NCBI RefSeq assembly: GCF_002210095.1
Contig: NZ_AQQR01000003.1
Location: forward strand, 248,001-312,000
Direction: 5' to 3'
From: Marinibacterium profundimaris
GTDB lineage: Bacteria > Pseudomonadota > Alphaproteobacteria > Rhodobacterales > Rhodobacteraceae
Length of the DNA: 64,000 bases
Of this stretch, positions 29,921-38,976 are shown piece by piece (within the stretch, counting starts at the first letter, position 1; every line of letters starts with the position of its first letter). Made by a program: the position numbers and the translations under genes. Below the pieces are notes generated by a model. It saw only the letters and a list, made by a program, of their open reading frames with translations, ran no database searches and had not been told where the DNA came from.

Positions 29921-30964
29921 TCAGGCCGCCACGCTGTAGCCGTCCAGCCGCGCGCCGCTGCGGCTGTCGAAGCATAGGACACTGGTCGGATCGAAGGCCA
30001 GCCAGACGGTATCGCCCTCTGCCGGCAGCCCCGCGCCGCGCGGCACCACGGCGCAGATCCGGCCTTCGGCACAATCGCAATAGAGGGTCACGGTGGAGCC
30101 GGTCATCTCGGCCAGGCCCACACGCGCCTCGAACGCAGGCCCTGCCGGGGGACGGGTATGGACCTCGGTCGCGTCGGGGCGGACGCCAAGATCGACATCG
30201 CCGCGCCCGGTCCAGCCGGGAAGCCGCGCGGCGGGCACGAAGTTCATCGACGGCTGGCCCAGGAAACCGGCGACGAACCGGTTGGCGGGCCGGTCGTAGA
30301 TCGCGTCGGGCGTGTCGAACTGCTGCAGGTGGCCGTCCTTCATCACCGCGATCCGGTCGGCAAGCGAAAGCGCCTCGGTCTGGTCATGGGTGACGTAGAT
30401 CATCGTGGCGCCAAGCTGGCGGTGCAGATCCTTGATCTCGGTCCGCATGGCCACGCGCAGGGCGTTGTCGAGGTTCGACAGCGGCTCGTCCATCAGGAAG
30501 GTGGAGCAGTTGCGCGCCATGGCCCGGCCCATGGCCACCCGTTGCCGCTGACCGCCCGAAAGCGCGCCGGGCTTGCGGTCGAGGTAGGGCGTCAGCTGCA
30601 GCGTCTCGGCCACGGCGCGGGCGCGGTCGAGGCGCTCGCGCTTCGGGATGCGGCGCAGTTCCAGACCGAAGGCGATGTTCTGCAGGACGGACATGTGCGG
30701 ATAAAGCGCGTAGTTCTGGAAGATCATCGCGATGTCGCGGTCCTGCGGCGCCAGGTCGTTGGCGCGCTGGCCGTCGATGCGCAGATCGCCGTCCTCGCAG
30801 GGCTCCAGCCCGGCGATCAGCCGCAGCAGCGTGGACTTGCCGCAGCCCGAGGGCCCGACGATCACCACGAATTCGCCGTCGGCGATGTCCATCGACACGC
30901 CATGCAGGACCTGCGGCCCGTTGGTATAGGACTTGCGGATGTCGGTCAGGGTGATCGCGCTCAT
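29921..30964 (-). CDS. ugpC: ABC transporter ATPase, UgpC/MalK type
   Basis: A 347-residue cytoplasmic ATPase with Walker A GPSGCGKST (about 38-46), Q-loop MIFQNYALYPHM, signature LSGGQRQR, Walker B FLMDEPLSNLD and switch His in VTHDQTEA. A C-terminal TOBE/OB domain starts at about 245, as in CUT1-class sugar importers. The start overlaps the GDPD stop by four bases (ATGA). It supplies energy to the UgpA/UgpE-like channel. The gene name follows the operon with a glycerophosphodiesterase; the sugar could still differ. Confidence 0.88.
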   Translation of the reverse strand: MSAITLTDIRKSYTNGPQVLHGVSMDIADGEFVVIVGPSGCGKSTLLRLIAGLEPCEDGDLRIDGQRANDLAPQDRDIAMIFQNYALYPHMSVLQNIAFGLELRRIPKRERLDRARAVAETLQLTPYLDRKPGALSGGQRQRVAMGRAMARNCSTFLMDEPLSNLDNALRVAMRTEIKDLHRQLGATMIYVTHDQTEALSLADRIAVMKDGHLQQFDTPDAIYDRPANRFVAGFLGQPSMNFVPAARLPGWTGRGDVDLGVRPDATEVHTRPPAGPAFEARVGLAEMTGSTVTLYCDCAEGRICAVVPRGAGLPAEGDTVWLAFDPTSVLCFDSRSGARLDGYSVAA

Positions 30965-31716
30965 TCCGCGGCCTCCCCGGGGATGACATGATCGTCGCGC
31001 AACGCGATGGCAAGGCTGGGACGGTCGGTCGTGAAGACCTTGACGCCGAGGTCCAGCGCCCTGGTGATCTGCGCGGTGTCATGGGCGGCCCAGCACCCGA
31101 ACTCCAGACCGGCCGCCTGCACCCTTGCCATCAGCTCGGGCGAGGCGTGGTCGATGTTCACGCCGACCTCGGGGATGTCATGGGCCAGCGCCAGCTCGAT
31201 CACCGCCTCCGCCCCAAGCTGGATCAGCACCGGCGGGCTGACCAGCCAGAGCCGGGGTCGCGTCGTCGCCGCCGCCAGTTCGTCCAGCGAGCGCAGCAGG
31301 AAGGACGAGAACACCGTGCGGTCCAGCATCCCCTGCCCGTCCAGTTCCGCGACCACCCTGGGCACGAAACCGGCATAGGCGCGGCCGCCCACGCCCGGCT
31401 TGATCTCGCACCGGAAGTCCACGTGGGACTTCGCGAAGATCGCACAAAGCTCGGCCAGCGAGATCGGCCCTTCGCCGCGCGAATAGTCGATGCGCGCGGC
31501 GCGGACCTGCGCCTCGGCAAGCTGGCAGATCTCTCCGCTCAGGTCGGTGGTGCGGTCCAGGGTCGGGTCGTGATGGACCATGATGGCGCCGTCGGCGGTG
31601 GGATGCACGTCGAATTCCACCTCGTCCAGCGGCAGGCGCGAGGTGGCGCGGAAGCCGGTGGGCGTGCTGTCGCCGAATTCCAGCGTGCCGCCGCGATGCG
31701 ATGCGATGCGTGTCAT
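30961..31716 (-). CDS. ugpQ: Glycerophosphodiester phosphodiesterase
   Basis: A 251-residue TIM-barrel GDPD. The catalytic HR is in IASHRGG, metal-binding Glu/Asp in VEFDVHPTADG, and the second His in VHHDPTLDRTT. It has no signal peptide, so it acts in the cytoplasm. It hydrolyses glycerophosphodiesters to sn-glycerol-3-phosphate and an alcohol such as choline or ethanolamine. It sits inside the ABC operon between the permease and ATPase genes, as UgpQ does in other bacteria, which supports glycerophosphodiester or glycerol-3-phosphate as the imported substrate. Confidence 0.9.
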   Translation of the reverse strand: MTRIASHRGGTLEFGDSTPTGFRATSRLPLDEVEFDVHPTADGAIMVHHDPTLDRTTDLSGEICQLAEAQVRAARIDYSRGEGPISLAELCAIFAKSHVDFRCEIKPGVGGRAYAGFVPRVVAELDGQGMLDRTVFSSFLLRSLDELAAATTRPRLWLVSPPVLIQLGAEAVIELALAHDIPEVGVNIDHASPELMARVQAAGLEFGCWAAHDTAQITRALDLGVKVFTTDRPSLAIALRDDHVIPGEAAE

Positions 31717-31744
31717 GTGTTGGGTCCTTCGGTTCGCGCCCGGC

Positions 31745-32554
31745 TCATTTCACGGCCCCCATCATGATCCCGCGCACCAGGTGGCGTTCGACCAGAAGGA
31801 AGCCCAGCAGCACGGGCAGGATAGTGATGGTGGAGGCGGCCATGACCAGCGGCCAGTCGATCACGTCCTCGCCCGGGTTGACCCGGTAAAGCCGCGCCAG
31901 ACCGACCTGCAGGGTGTACATGTCCTCGCGCCCGATGGCGACGAGCGGCCAGATGTAGTTGTTCCATTCGGAGATGAAGATGTAGAGCCCCATCGACAGG
32001 ATCGCCGGTTTCGCGATCGGCACGATCACCCGCCACAGCACCTGCAGCGCATTGGCGCCGTCCATGTAGGCGGCCTCGTCCAGCGCGCGGGGAATGCCCC
32101 GGATGTACTGGCGCAGGAAGAAGGCCGCGAAACCGTTGGAGATCGCCGGCAGGATCAGCCCGGCATAGCTGTCGAGCAGCCCGGCCTTCGCCAGCGTCAG
32201 GTAGTTGGGGATCAGGGTGATGTGGCTGGGGATCATCAGCGTCGCCACCGTGGCGCCGAACATCACGTTGCCGCCCGGGAAATCGTAGCGGGCGAAGGCA
32301 AAGGCGGCCATCGTCGCCACCGCCAGCCCGATCAGCGTCACCGCCCCCGACACGATCACCGAATTCAGCAGGTAGCGGGCGAAATTGTATTGCCCGATAG
32401 CAGCCTGGTAGTTTTCAAGCGTGAAGTCGACCGTCCCGGTGTAATAGGCATCCACCGTCTGGAACGACATCCAGATCGAGTAGAGCACCGGGGACAGGAA
32501 CAGCAGCCCCGCCGCCAGGGCCAGCACGGCCAGAAGCGGATTGTCAGCTTTCAT
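31745..32554 (-). CDS. ugpE: ABC transporter permease, UgpE-like
   Basis: A 269-residue CUT1-family permease with six hydrophobic helices and the coupling loop EAAYMDGANALQVLWRVIVPIAKP. The start overlaps the end of ugpA by 11 bases. Pairs with UgpA to form the channel. Confidence 0.87.
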   Translation of the reverse strand: MKADNPLLAVLALAAGLLFLSPVLYSIWMSFQTVDAYYTGTVDFTLENYQAAIGQYNFARYLLNSVIVSGAVTLIGLAVATMAAFAFARYDFPGGNVMFGATVATLMIPSHITLIPNYLTLAKAGLLDSYAGLILPAISNGFAAFFLRQYIRGIPRALDEAAYMDGANALQVLWRVIVPIAKPAILSMGLYIFISEWNNYIWPLVAIGREDMYTLQVGLARLYRVNPGEDVIDWPLVMAASTITILPVLLGFLLVERHLVRGIMMGAVK

Positions 32555-33476
32555 AATGCACCTTCCGCCCCAGGACGCGGGATTTGAACACCGCCAGCGC
32601 GATCAGCAGGATGAAGAGGATCACCGCCAGCGCCGAACCCTGACCGATGTCGAAGAGCGTGAAACCCACGCGGTAGAGCATGTTGACGATCATGTCCGTG
32701 GCGCCGGCTGGGCCGCCCTTGGTCATGACATCGACGATGGTGAAGACCTGGAAGGCCTCGATCACCGAGATGACCAGCAGGAAGTATGTCGTCGGCATCA
32801 CCAGCGGCACGGTCACGCGCCGGAAGACGTGGAACTTGCGGCCCCCATCGACCGAGGCGGCGTCGTACAATTCGGTCGGGATCGCCTGAAGGCCCGCGAG
32901 GTAGATGATGATGTCGTAGCCCAGCTGTTTCCAGCTGTTGACGAAGATCAGCACCCAAAGCGCAATCTGCGGGTCCTGCATCCAATACACCTTGCCCAGG
33001 CCAAACCAGCCCAGGATCGCGTTCATCATTCCGTAATCGGTCGAGAACACCCAGGAGAAGACCACGGCGATCGCGACGGTCGAGGTGACCGAGGGCAGGA
33101 ACAGCGCGCCGCGCATCAGCCGCGACACCCATGTCTCGCTCATCAGCCGCGTGGCGATCAGCAGCGCCAATGCCAGGCGGATGGGCACCGAGATCACGGC
33201 GAAGATCGCCGTCACCTTCATCGCGTTCCAGAATTCCCGGCTGTCCAGAAGCAGACGGTAATTGTCCAGCCCGACCCAGGGCTTGGTGGGCGACAGGAAA
33301 TCCCATTCGCGGAAACTGAGGTTCAGGCTCGACGCGATGGGCACATAGGTGAAGGCCGCGATGAAGCCCAGCAGCGGCAGGGCCAGCAGGTAGGGCGTCA
33401 GGCGGCGCAGCAGACGGGTCTTGCGGAGGGGATGCGAGGCCCGGGTCACGGGCCTCGCTTCGGTTGCGGCGGTCAA
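32544..33476 (-). CDS. ugpA: ABC transporter permease, UgpA-like
   Basis: A 310-residue CUT1-family permease with six helices and the coupling loop YDAASVDGGRKFHVFRRVTVP. The ATG follows the ugpB stop by one base. It is longer at the N-terminus than UgpE, as usual for this subunit. Confidence 0.87.
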   Translation of the reverse strand: MTAATEARPVTRASHPLRKTRLLRRLTPYLLALPLLGFIAAFTYVPIASSLNLSFREWDFLSPTKPWVGLDNYRLLLDSREFWNAMKVTAIFAVISVPIRLALALLIATRLMSETWVSRLMRGALFLPSVTSTVAIAVVFSWVFSTDYGMMNAILGWFGLGKVYWMQDPQIALWVLIFVNSWKQLGYDIIIYLAGLQAIPTELYDAASVDGGRKFHVFRRVTVPLVMPTTYFLLVISVIEAFQVFTIVDVMTKGGPAGATDMIVNMLYRVGFTLFDIGQGSALAVILFILLIALAVFKSRVLGRKVHYES

Positions 33477-33477
33477 G

Positions 33478-34734
33478 TTACTTTTCCAGCCGTTCGGCTT
33501 CGGCGCGGGTCTTGTCGGCGAATTCGGTCAGCACCTCGCGCACGTCGCGCTGGCCCAGGGCCATGGCCTGCCACATGTCGTATTCACTGGCGCGCATCCA
33601 GGTCACGACCGGCGGGCGCGGACGGCCGCGCGCGAAGTCGAGCTGGTTGATCGCCACGTCGATGCCGGGCTTGCCCTCAAGCGCGTCGGCGGCGATGGGC
33701 TGCTGCGGCGTAGCCTTGTTGATCGGCATGTAGCCGGTGGCCGAGAACCAGATCGCGTTGCTTTCCGGCGAGGCGGCGAAGCTGACGAACTTGTAGGCGG
33801 CGTCCTGCACCTCTTTCTCCGAAGTCGACAGGATCCCGATCCCGGCGCCCCCGATCGGCACGGCGCAGACCTTGTTGCAGGGCATCGGCATCACGACCAG
33901 GTCATCGCCCAGGGCCGCTGTCGAACGGCCGTAATTGCCGGTGGAGTTGATCATCATGCCCACCTTGCCGGCGAGGAAGGCGTCGCGCCCGTCGTTCTCG
34001 CGGGTCACGCCATCGGGCGAGGCAACCTTGTGCTCATGCACCAGCGAGGCCATGAATTCATAGGCTTCGATCGTGTTCTCGGCATCGATCAGGATCTCGC
34101 CCGACGTGCTGTCGATCAGGTCGCTGTCATTGTCCATGATCAGGCCCCAGCGCGCGAACTGCCCCGGCGCGGCGATGCCGGTGATGCCCTCGTCGCCCAG
34201 CTCCTCGGTGATCTGCTGCGACACGGCCAGCAGGTCGTCATAGGTCTTCAGCGGCGCATCCTCGGGGATACCGGCCCGGTCGAAGATCGCCTTGTTGTAA
34301 TACAGAACCGGCGTCGAGGAGTTGAACGGCACGATGTAGGTCTTGCCTTCGAAGACACCGACCTCGCGCGCGAAATCGTAAAGCTCGTCCTTCAGCGGGT
34401 CGGCGTCGAAATAGGGCGCCAGGTCGATCAGCACGCCACGGTCGGCGAAAAGCCCGTAACGGGTGACCTCCATGATCACCGCGTCGGGCGCGCGGTTGGC
34501 GGGAATGGCGGCCTGCAGCTTGGCGACGATGTCGTTGTAATTGCCGACTTCCTGCGCCTCGATCGTGATGCCCGGGTTGGCCTCTTCGAAATTGGCGATG
34601 ATCTGGTTCAGCGCCTCGCCGGACTCGCCGCCGAAGCTGTGCCAGAATTCGACCGTCTGGGCCGAGCCCAGCGTGGTGGAGCCGAGAAGCACGACAAAGG
34701 CCGCCCCCGCAACTTTTTGCAATTGTGCAATCAT
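33478..34734 (-). CDS. ugpB: ABC transporter substrate-binding protein, UgpB-like
   Basis: A 418-residue extracellular solute-binding protein, family 1. The signal peptide spans about residues 1-27 (VAGAAFVVLLGSTTLGSAQT). The mature protein opens VEFWHSFGGESGEALNQI, close to UgpB (EFWHSMEG type), and has VPFNSSTPVLYYNKAIF and SEKEVQDAAYKFVSF. The ATG at 34734 is chosen because AAGGGGA lies five bases upstream; an in-frame ATG at 34764 lacks this. First gene of the operon ugpB-A-E-Q-C and probably rpiR. Likely ligand is glycerol-3-phosphate or a glycerophosphodiester. Confidence 0.87.
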   Translation of the reverse strand: MIAQLQKVAGAAFVVLLGSTTLGSAQTVEFWHSFGGESGEALNQIIANFEEANPGITIEAQEVGNYNDIVAKLQAAIPANRAPDAVIMEVTRYGLFADRGVLIDLAPYFDADPLKDELYDFAREVGVFEGKTYIVPFNSSTPVLYYNKAIFDRAGIPEDAPLKTYDDLLAVSQQITEELGDEGITGIAAPGQFARWGLIMDNDSDLIDSTSGEILIDAENTIEAYEFMASLVHEHKVASPDGVTRENDGRDAFLAGKVGMMINSTGNYGRSTAALGDDLVVMPMPCNKVCAVPIGGAGIGILSTSEKEVQDAAYKFVSFAASPESNAIWFSATGYMPINKATPQQPIAADALEGKPGIDVAINQLDFARGRPRPPVVTWMRASEYDMWQAMALGQRDVREVLTEFADKTRAEAERLEK

Positions 34735-34747
34735 GTCATTCCCCTTT

Positions 34748-34763
34748 TGCAATCCAAATTGCA
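34748..34763. promoter_or_regulatory. Inverted repeat TGCAAT-CCAA-ATTGCA upstream of ugpB
   Basis: Perfect 6-base arms with a 4-base centre, 14 bases before the ugpB start. It is placed to block transcription or translation initiation and is a reasonable RpiR operator candidate. Confidence 0.45.
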
Positions 34764-34900
34764 TGAACTCCCCTGCTGACTAGGGGGGGAATGTGACGCC
34801 CAGCACAAAGCCAGATGAATGTTTCTTGAAGGCGTCCCGGCCCGGCGCCCTTAAAGGAACGCGGGCTGGCGGGTCTGACGAAGGTCGATCAGGCAGTATG

Positions 34901-34935
34901 AAAAGGCCCGGGCGAAGGGTTGCGACCGGGCCTTT
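34901..34935 (-). terminator. Rho-independent terminator of the dpp-type operon
   Basis: A 10-base stem (AAAGGCCCGG at 34902-34911 with CCGGGCCTTT at 34926-34935). Reading the minus strand it ends in a TTTT run at 34904-34901. It lies 20 bases after the DppC-like stop and before the ugpB promoter. Confidence 0.85.
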
Positions 34936-34954
34936 CGCTTGGGATCGGCGGGGA

Positions 34955-35854
34955 TCAGCGCCGCCGCAGCTTGGGGTTCAGCGCGTCGTTCAGCCCATCG
35001 CCCACCAGGCTGATCGCCAGAACGGTGACAAAGATCGCCAGCCCGGGAATGGTCACGGCATAGCCCGCTTCCAGGATGTATTGCCGGTTGGCACCAATCA
35101 CCTGGCCCCAGCTGACCACGTTGGGATCAGTCAGGCCCAGAAAGCTCAGCCCCGCCTCGAACAGGATGGCCGAGCCCACCATCAGCGCCGATTGCACGAT
35201 GATCGGTGGCAGCGCGTTGGGCAGGATAACCCGGAACATCAGCTTGCGGCTGCGCGCGCCAAGCGCATGGCTGGCCATGACGAATTCCATCTCGCGCAGG
35301 CGCAGGAACTCGGCCCGGGTGATCCGCGCCACGGCCGTCCAGCTGACCACGCCGATGGCGAAGGTGATCATGGGCAGGGACGCCCCGAACAGCGCCACGA
35401 TGACCATGGAAAACAGCAGCGTCGGCAGCACCTGGAAGAACTCGGTGATCCGCATCAGGATCTCTTCGATGATCCCGCCGTAGAACCCCGCCATGGAGCC
35501 GATCACCACACCCAGCACCACGGTCAGCACCGCCGCCGAGACGCCGATGATCAGCGTCACGCGCGCGCCCTGCAGGATCTGGGCCAGGATGTCGCGGCCC
35601 AGGTAATCGGTGCCAAAGAGGAACCCGTCCACCCCGGGGCGCGAGAACGGGGCCCAGACCATCTCGAACGGGTCGGTCGGATAGAGGATCGGCCCGATGA
35701 TCGCGGCCAGCACGATCAGGATCAGCATCGCAAGGCCCGCCATGGCGGCGTAATTGCCCCGGAACATCCGCCAGGCATCCGCCATGGGCGAGCGCGAGAC
35801 GGTGGGCAGCTCGGCGATTGGCTCGATCGGTTCGATTGCGGTTTCGTCGCTCAT
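34955..35854 (-). CDS. Peptide-type ABC transporter permease (DppC-like)
   Basis: A 299-residue permease with six helices and the family's N-terminal cytoplasmic segment, then FGTDYLGRDILAQILQGARVTL. Other features are GFYGGIIEEILMRITEFFQVLP and the coupling loop VMASHALGARSRKLMFRVILPNALP. Its start overlaps the DppB-like stop (ATGA). No ATPase gene follows; a terminator does. Confidence 0.9.
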   Translation of the reverse strand: MSDETAIEPIEPIAELPTVSRSPMADAWRMFRGNYAAMAGLAMLILIVLAAIIGPILYPTDPFEMVWAPFSRPGVDGFLFGTDYLGRDILAQILQGARVTLIIGVSAAVLTVVLGVVIGSMAGFYGGIIEEILMRITEFFQVLPTLLFSMVIVALFGASLPMITFAIGVVSWTAVARITRAEFLRLREMEFVMASHALGARSRKLMFRVILPNALPPIIVQSALMVGSAILFEAGLSFLGLTDPNVVSWGQVIGANRQYILEAGYAVTIPGLAIFVTVLAISLVGDGLNDALNPKLRRR

Positions 35855-36822
35855 GACCGCGCCCTCAGCCGGGGATCCAGCAGGCGCAGGGCGAAATCGG
35901 TCAGCAGGTTGCCGACGATCACCATCAGCGCCGAGAAGAACAGGATGCCCAGGATCGTCGGCGTGTCGCGCGCCAGGATCGACTGGAAGGCCAGCGTCCC
36001 AAGGCCGGGCCAGGCATAGACCGTCTCGACCAGCACGGCGCCCGAGATGACGGCGCTGAACTGAAGGCCGGCCAGCGTCACGATGGGAAACAGCGAATTG
36101 CGCAGCGCATGGCGGTAGACCACGTCCCGTTCGGGCAGGCCCTTGGCCCGGGCGGTGCGCACGTAATCGGTGCCCAGCGTCTCCATCATCGTGGCCCGCG
36201 ACAGCCGCGAATACAGCGCGAGGAAGATCGACGACAGCGTGACCACCGGCAGCACCATGTGCCGCGCTACGTCCAGCACATGTGCAAGGACCCCGCCCTC
36301 AAGCGTCACGTCGCGCATCCCGGCCACCGGGAACCACTGGATCTTCAGCGAAAACGCGATCAGCAGCAGGATCCCCGTCCAGAACACCGGCGCGGAATAG
36401 CCCAGCAGCGAGAAGAAGGTGACGAAATGGCTGAGGATCCCGTTGGGCTTTCGGGCCGAGATCACGCCAAGGATCACGCCCACCACCATCGCCAGCGCCT
36501 GCGCGGTGAAGACCAGCAGCAGCGTGGCGGGCAGGCGCTGCAGGATCAGCTCTGTCACCGGCATGTTGTAATAAAAGGAATAGCCCAGATCGAAGCGCAG
36601 CACCTTTCCCAGGTATGTGCCCAGTTGCACGATGAAGGGCTGATCCAGCCCATAGTCCTTGCGGATCTGTTCGAGAACCTCGGCATCGGCGCCGCCCATG
36701 GACTGGGCGATGGTGTCGGCCACGTCTCCGGGCGCCAGGTGCAGCATGGCGAAGTTGAGGATGAGGACCGCCAGAAGAAGGATGACGGCGTAGAACAAGC
36801 GTGTCGCTGTCGCGCTCAGCAC
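35851..36822 (-). CDS. Peptide-type ABC transporter permease (DppB-like)
   Basis: A 323-residue DppB/OppB-type permease: an N-terminal helix, a large periplasmic loop (DYGLDQPFIVQLGTYLGKVL, RFDLGYSFYYNMPVTELILQ) and the coupling segment DYVRTARAKGLPERDVVYRH. It lies 61 bases after the binding-protein gene and overlaps DppC by four bases. Confidence 0.9.
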   Translation of the reverse strand: MLSATATRLFYAVILLLAVLILNFAMLHLAPGDVADTIAQSMGGADAEVLEQIRKDYGLDQPFIVQLGTYLGKVLRFDLGYSFYYNMPVTELILQRLPATLLLVFTAQALAMVVGVILGVISARKPNGILSHFVTFFSLLGYSAPVFWTGILLLIAFSLKIQWFPVAGMRDVTLEGGVLAHVLDVARHMVLPVVTLSSIFLALYSRLSRATMMETLGTDYVRTARAKGLPERDVVYRHALRNSLFPIVTLAGLQFSAVISGAVLVETVYAWPGLGTLAFQSILARDTPTILGILFFSALMVIVGNLLTDFALRLLDPRLRARS

Positions 36823-36883
36823 GGGAATTCGGCCTTTCGGGAAGAGGTCCGCGGCGGCACGTCAGCACCGCCGCGGGAGAGGG

Positions 36884-38452
36884 TCAGTCTTTCAGGTACA
36901 CCTTGTCCAGCGGCGAAGAGGTCGACCAGATGCCGTTCACCGGCGGGTTGCCGACCTTGTCGCTGTAGATCGTGTGCATGGGCACGGCGTTGATGAAGTA
37001 GATCGGCACCTCTTCGGCGACGATCTCCTGGAACTCCTTGTAGAGCGCGGCGCGCTTGTCGGGGTCGTTCTCGGTCGCGGCCATGTCCAGCAGTTCGTCC
37101 ACGCGTGCGTTGGAATAGCCCTGCGTGTTCGACCAGACGCCCTTGCCGATGTTCGACGACATGTAGGTCCGGTTCACGCCGATCACCGGGTCGCCCCAGT
37201 TGTAGACGCTGTCCATCGCCAGGTCGAATTCCATGTTGCCCATGGTCTGCGCCCAGGACGGGAAATCGGGCGAGGCATTCATGTTCACCGTGATGCCGAC
37301 CTTGGTCAGGGCCTGCTTGATATACTCGGTCTGCGCCCGGTAGCCGGGGAAGGCCGGAAGCTCGATCGACAGCTCGAACCGCTCGCCGTTCTCCATCGGG
37401 TAGCCCGCTTCGTCCAGCAGGGCATTGGCCTTGTCGATGTCCAGCTCATAGGCCGGCACGTCGGGGTTATACAGCGGGCTGTCGGGGTGGATGCCGGTCC
37501 TGGCCTCGGTGGCGGTGCCGCGCATGATCGCCTTCAGGATGAAGTTCTTGTCGATCGCCAAAGCAATAGCCTGCCGCACCTTGGGATCCTGCAGCGGGCC
37601 GTGGGTGGTGTTCATCGCCAGCCAGTCGATCGGCCCGATCCCGCCATAGCCGTCCTGGCTGACGGTCAGCCCGTCGACGCCCTGCAGCCGGCCGATCACC
37701 GTAGGCTCGTTTTCAAAGGCGGCCATCATCAGCTCGCCGTTCTGCAACGCGATGGCGCGGGCCGAGCTGTCGTTGATGATGCGCATGACGATCCGGTCGA
37801 GATAGGGCAGCCCCTCTTCCCAGTAGCCGTCGTATTTCTCGACGATGACATGTTCGCCCGGCTTGAATTCGACCAGCTTGAAGGGCCCGGAGCCGACGAC
37901 ATCCTCGTTGTTGCGCGGATGGTTCTTGGGGTCCTGCCCGTCGCCGTAGATATGTTCGGGGATGATCGCCATCAGCTGACCGGACATGGCCAGCATCAGC
38001 GCCGGGTGCGGATGCGCAAGGTTCAGCACGGCGGTGTGTTCGTCCGGCGTGTCGACGCTGGTGACCGGCGCGAACATCGACTTGAACGGGTGATACTCCT
38101 TGATGACATCGACCGAGAAGGCGACATCCGACGAGGTGATCGGCTCGCCATCGTGGAAGGTCGCGTTCTCCTGCAGGTGCAGGGTCACCTGGAGGCCGTC
38201 GTCGCTGACCTCCCAGCTTTTGGCCAGGTAGGGCTGCGGGTTCCAGCCCTCGTCGTAGCGCAGCGGCGAGGCGAAGAGCTGCGTGCCCGGAAGGCCGGTG
38301 GCAATGCCCGATTGCACCGCCGGGTTCAGCACCCGGGGCGTGCCCCCGGAGAGCGACATCACCAGGGTGCCCCCGCTGGTCGGTTCGTCCTGCGCAAACG
38401 CGGCACCCGCCGCGAGCGCCGCCGCCACGACCGCGGCGAAAGTATGTTTCAT
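36884..38452 (-). CDS. Peptide-type ABC transporter substrate-binding protein (SBP family 5)
   Basis: A 522-residue periplasmic protein with a signal peptide cut near residue 20 (AAGAAFAQ). Family-5 features: LAKSWEVSDDGLQVTLHLQ, FHDGEPITSSDVAFS, GSGPFKLVEFKPGEH and DPKVRQAIALAIDK. Such proteins bind di- or oligopeptides, but also nickel, heme, opines or glycosides. First gene of a three-gene operon that lacks ATPase genes. It is divergent from an amidohydrolase, so the substrate may be an amide or cyclic imide. Confidence 0.9.
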   Translation of the reverse strand: MKHTFAAVVAAALAAGAAFAQDEPTSGGTLVMSLSGGTPRVLNPAVQSGIATGLPGTQLFASPLRYDEGWNPQPYLAKSWEVSDDGLQVTLHLQENATFHDGEPITSSDVAFSVDVIKEYHPFKSMFAPVTSVDTPDEHTAVLNLAHPHPALMLAMSGQLMAIIPEHIYGDGQDPKNHPRNNEDVVGSGPFKLVEFKPGEHVIVEKYDGYWEEGLPYLDRIVMRIINDSSARAIALQNGELMMAAFENEPTVIGRLQGVDGLTVSQDGYGGIGPIDWLAMNTTHGPLQDPKVRQAIALAIDKNFILKAIMRGTATEARTGIHPDSPLYNPDVPAYELDIDKANALLDEAGYPMENGERFELSIELPAFPGYRAQTEYIKQALTKVGITVNMNASPDFPSWAQTMGNMEFDLAMDSVYNWGDPVIGVNRTYMSSNIGKGVWSNTQGYSNARVDELLDMAATENDPDKRAALYKEFQEIVAEEVPIYFINAVPMHTIYSDKVGNPPVNGIWSTSSPLDKVYLKD

Positions 38453-38976
38453 GGCGTGGTTCACCTGTTCGAACTCCCTGTCTGTATCGCCTGCATTTTG
38501 CGCAGGCGTGTGCCGCAGCCTAGCCGGGATTCCCCCGGGCAAAAAACCTGTAAATTCGGTCAGGGGCTGCGACATGCCGGTGGCAGAGGGTGGGCAGCCG
38601 GGGTGCGAGTGACCCGTTATGCAATACATTTCAGTGTCTTGACGGTCCGCCCCCGCATTTCTCTCGCCCCCGGCGCAAAAGAACAGCGCAGGCGCCAGGC
38701 CGCAAGGCGCCGCCCCATGCTGCATCGCGAATGAGCAGCGCGCCACTGCACGGTAACAGAGCAATGGCGCCCTCCCCCGCAGGTTGCACTCCGCCGCCTC
38801 TGCCCTGTCCAACGCGCCGGCTTTGCCGCGTTTTGCCGCGCGCCGCGCGCGCGTCCCGGCGTCATGGATGCGCATGCGACGGCTGACACAGCTCTTCGGT
38901 TGTCCCGCCCGCCGAAACGGGCCTAGGCTCTGCCAGCGGCGGCCCCGACCGGCCCGCCGCCCACCAAGGAGCCCAC
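38453..38976. other. 524-base divergent regulatory region
   Basis: Between the SBP gene (minus) and the amidohydrolase gene (plus). It must contain both promoters. A GC-rich, CG-dinucleotide-rich stretch is seen at about 38825-38870, and the sequence near 38613-38640 is AT-richer (GTTATGCAATACATTTCAG). No open frame here is convincing as a gene and no regulator gene is present. Confidence 0.5.
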
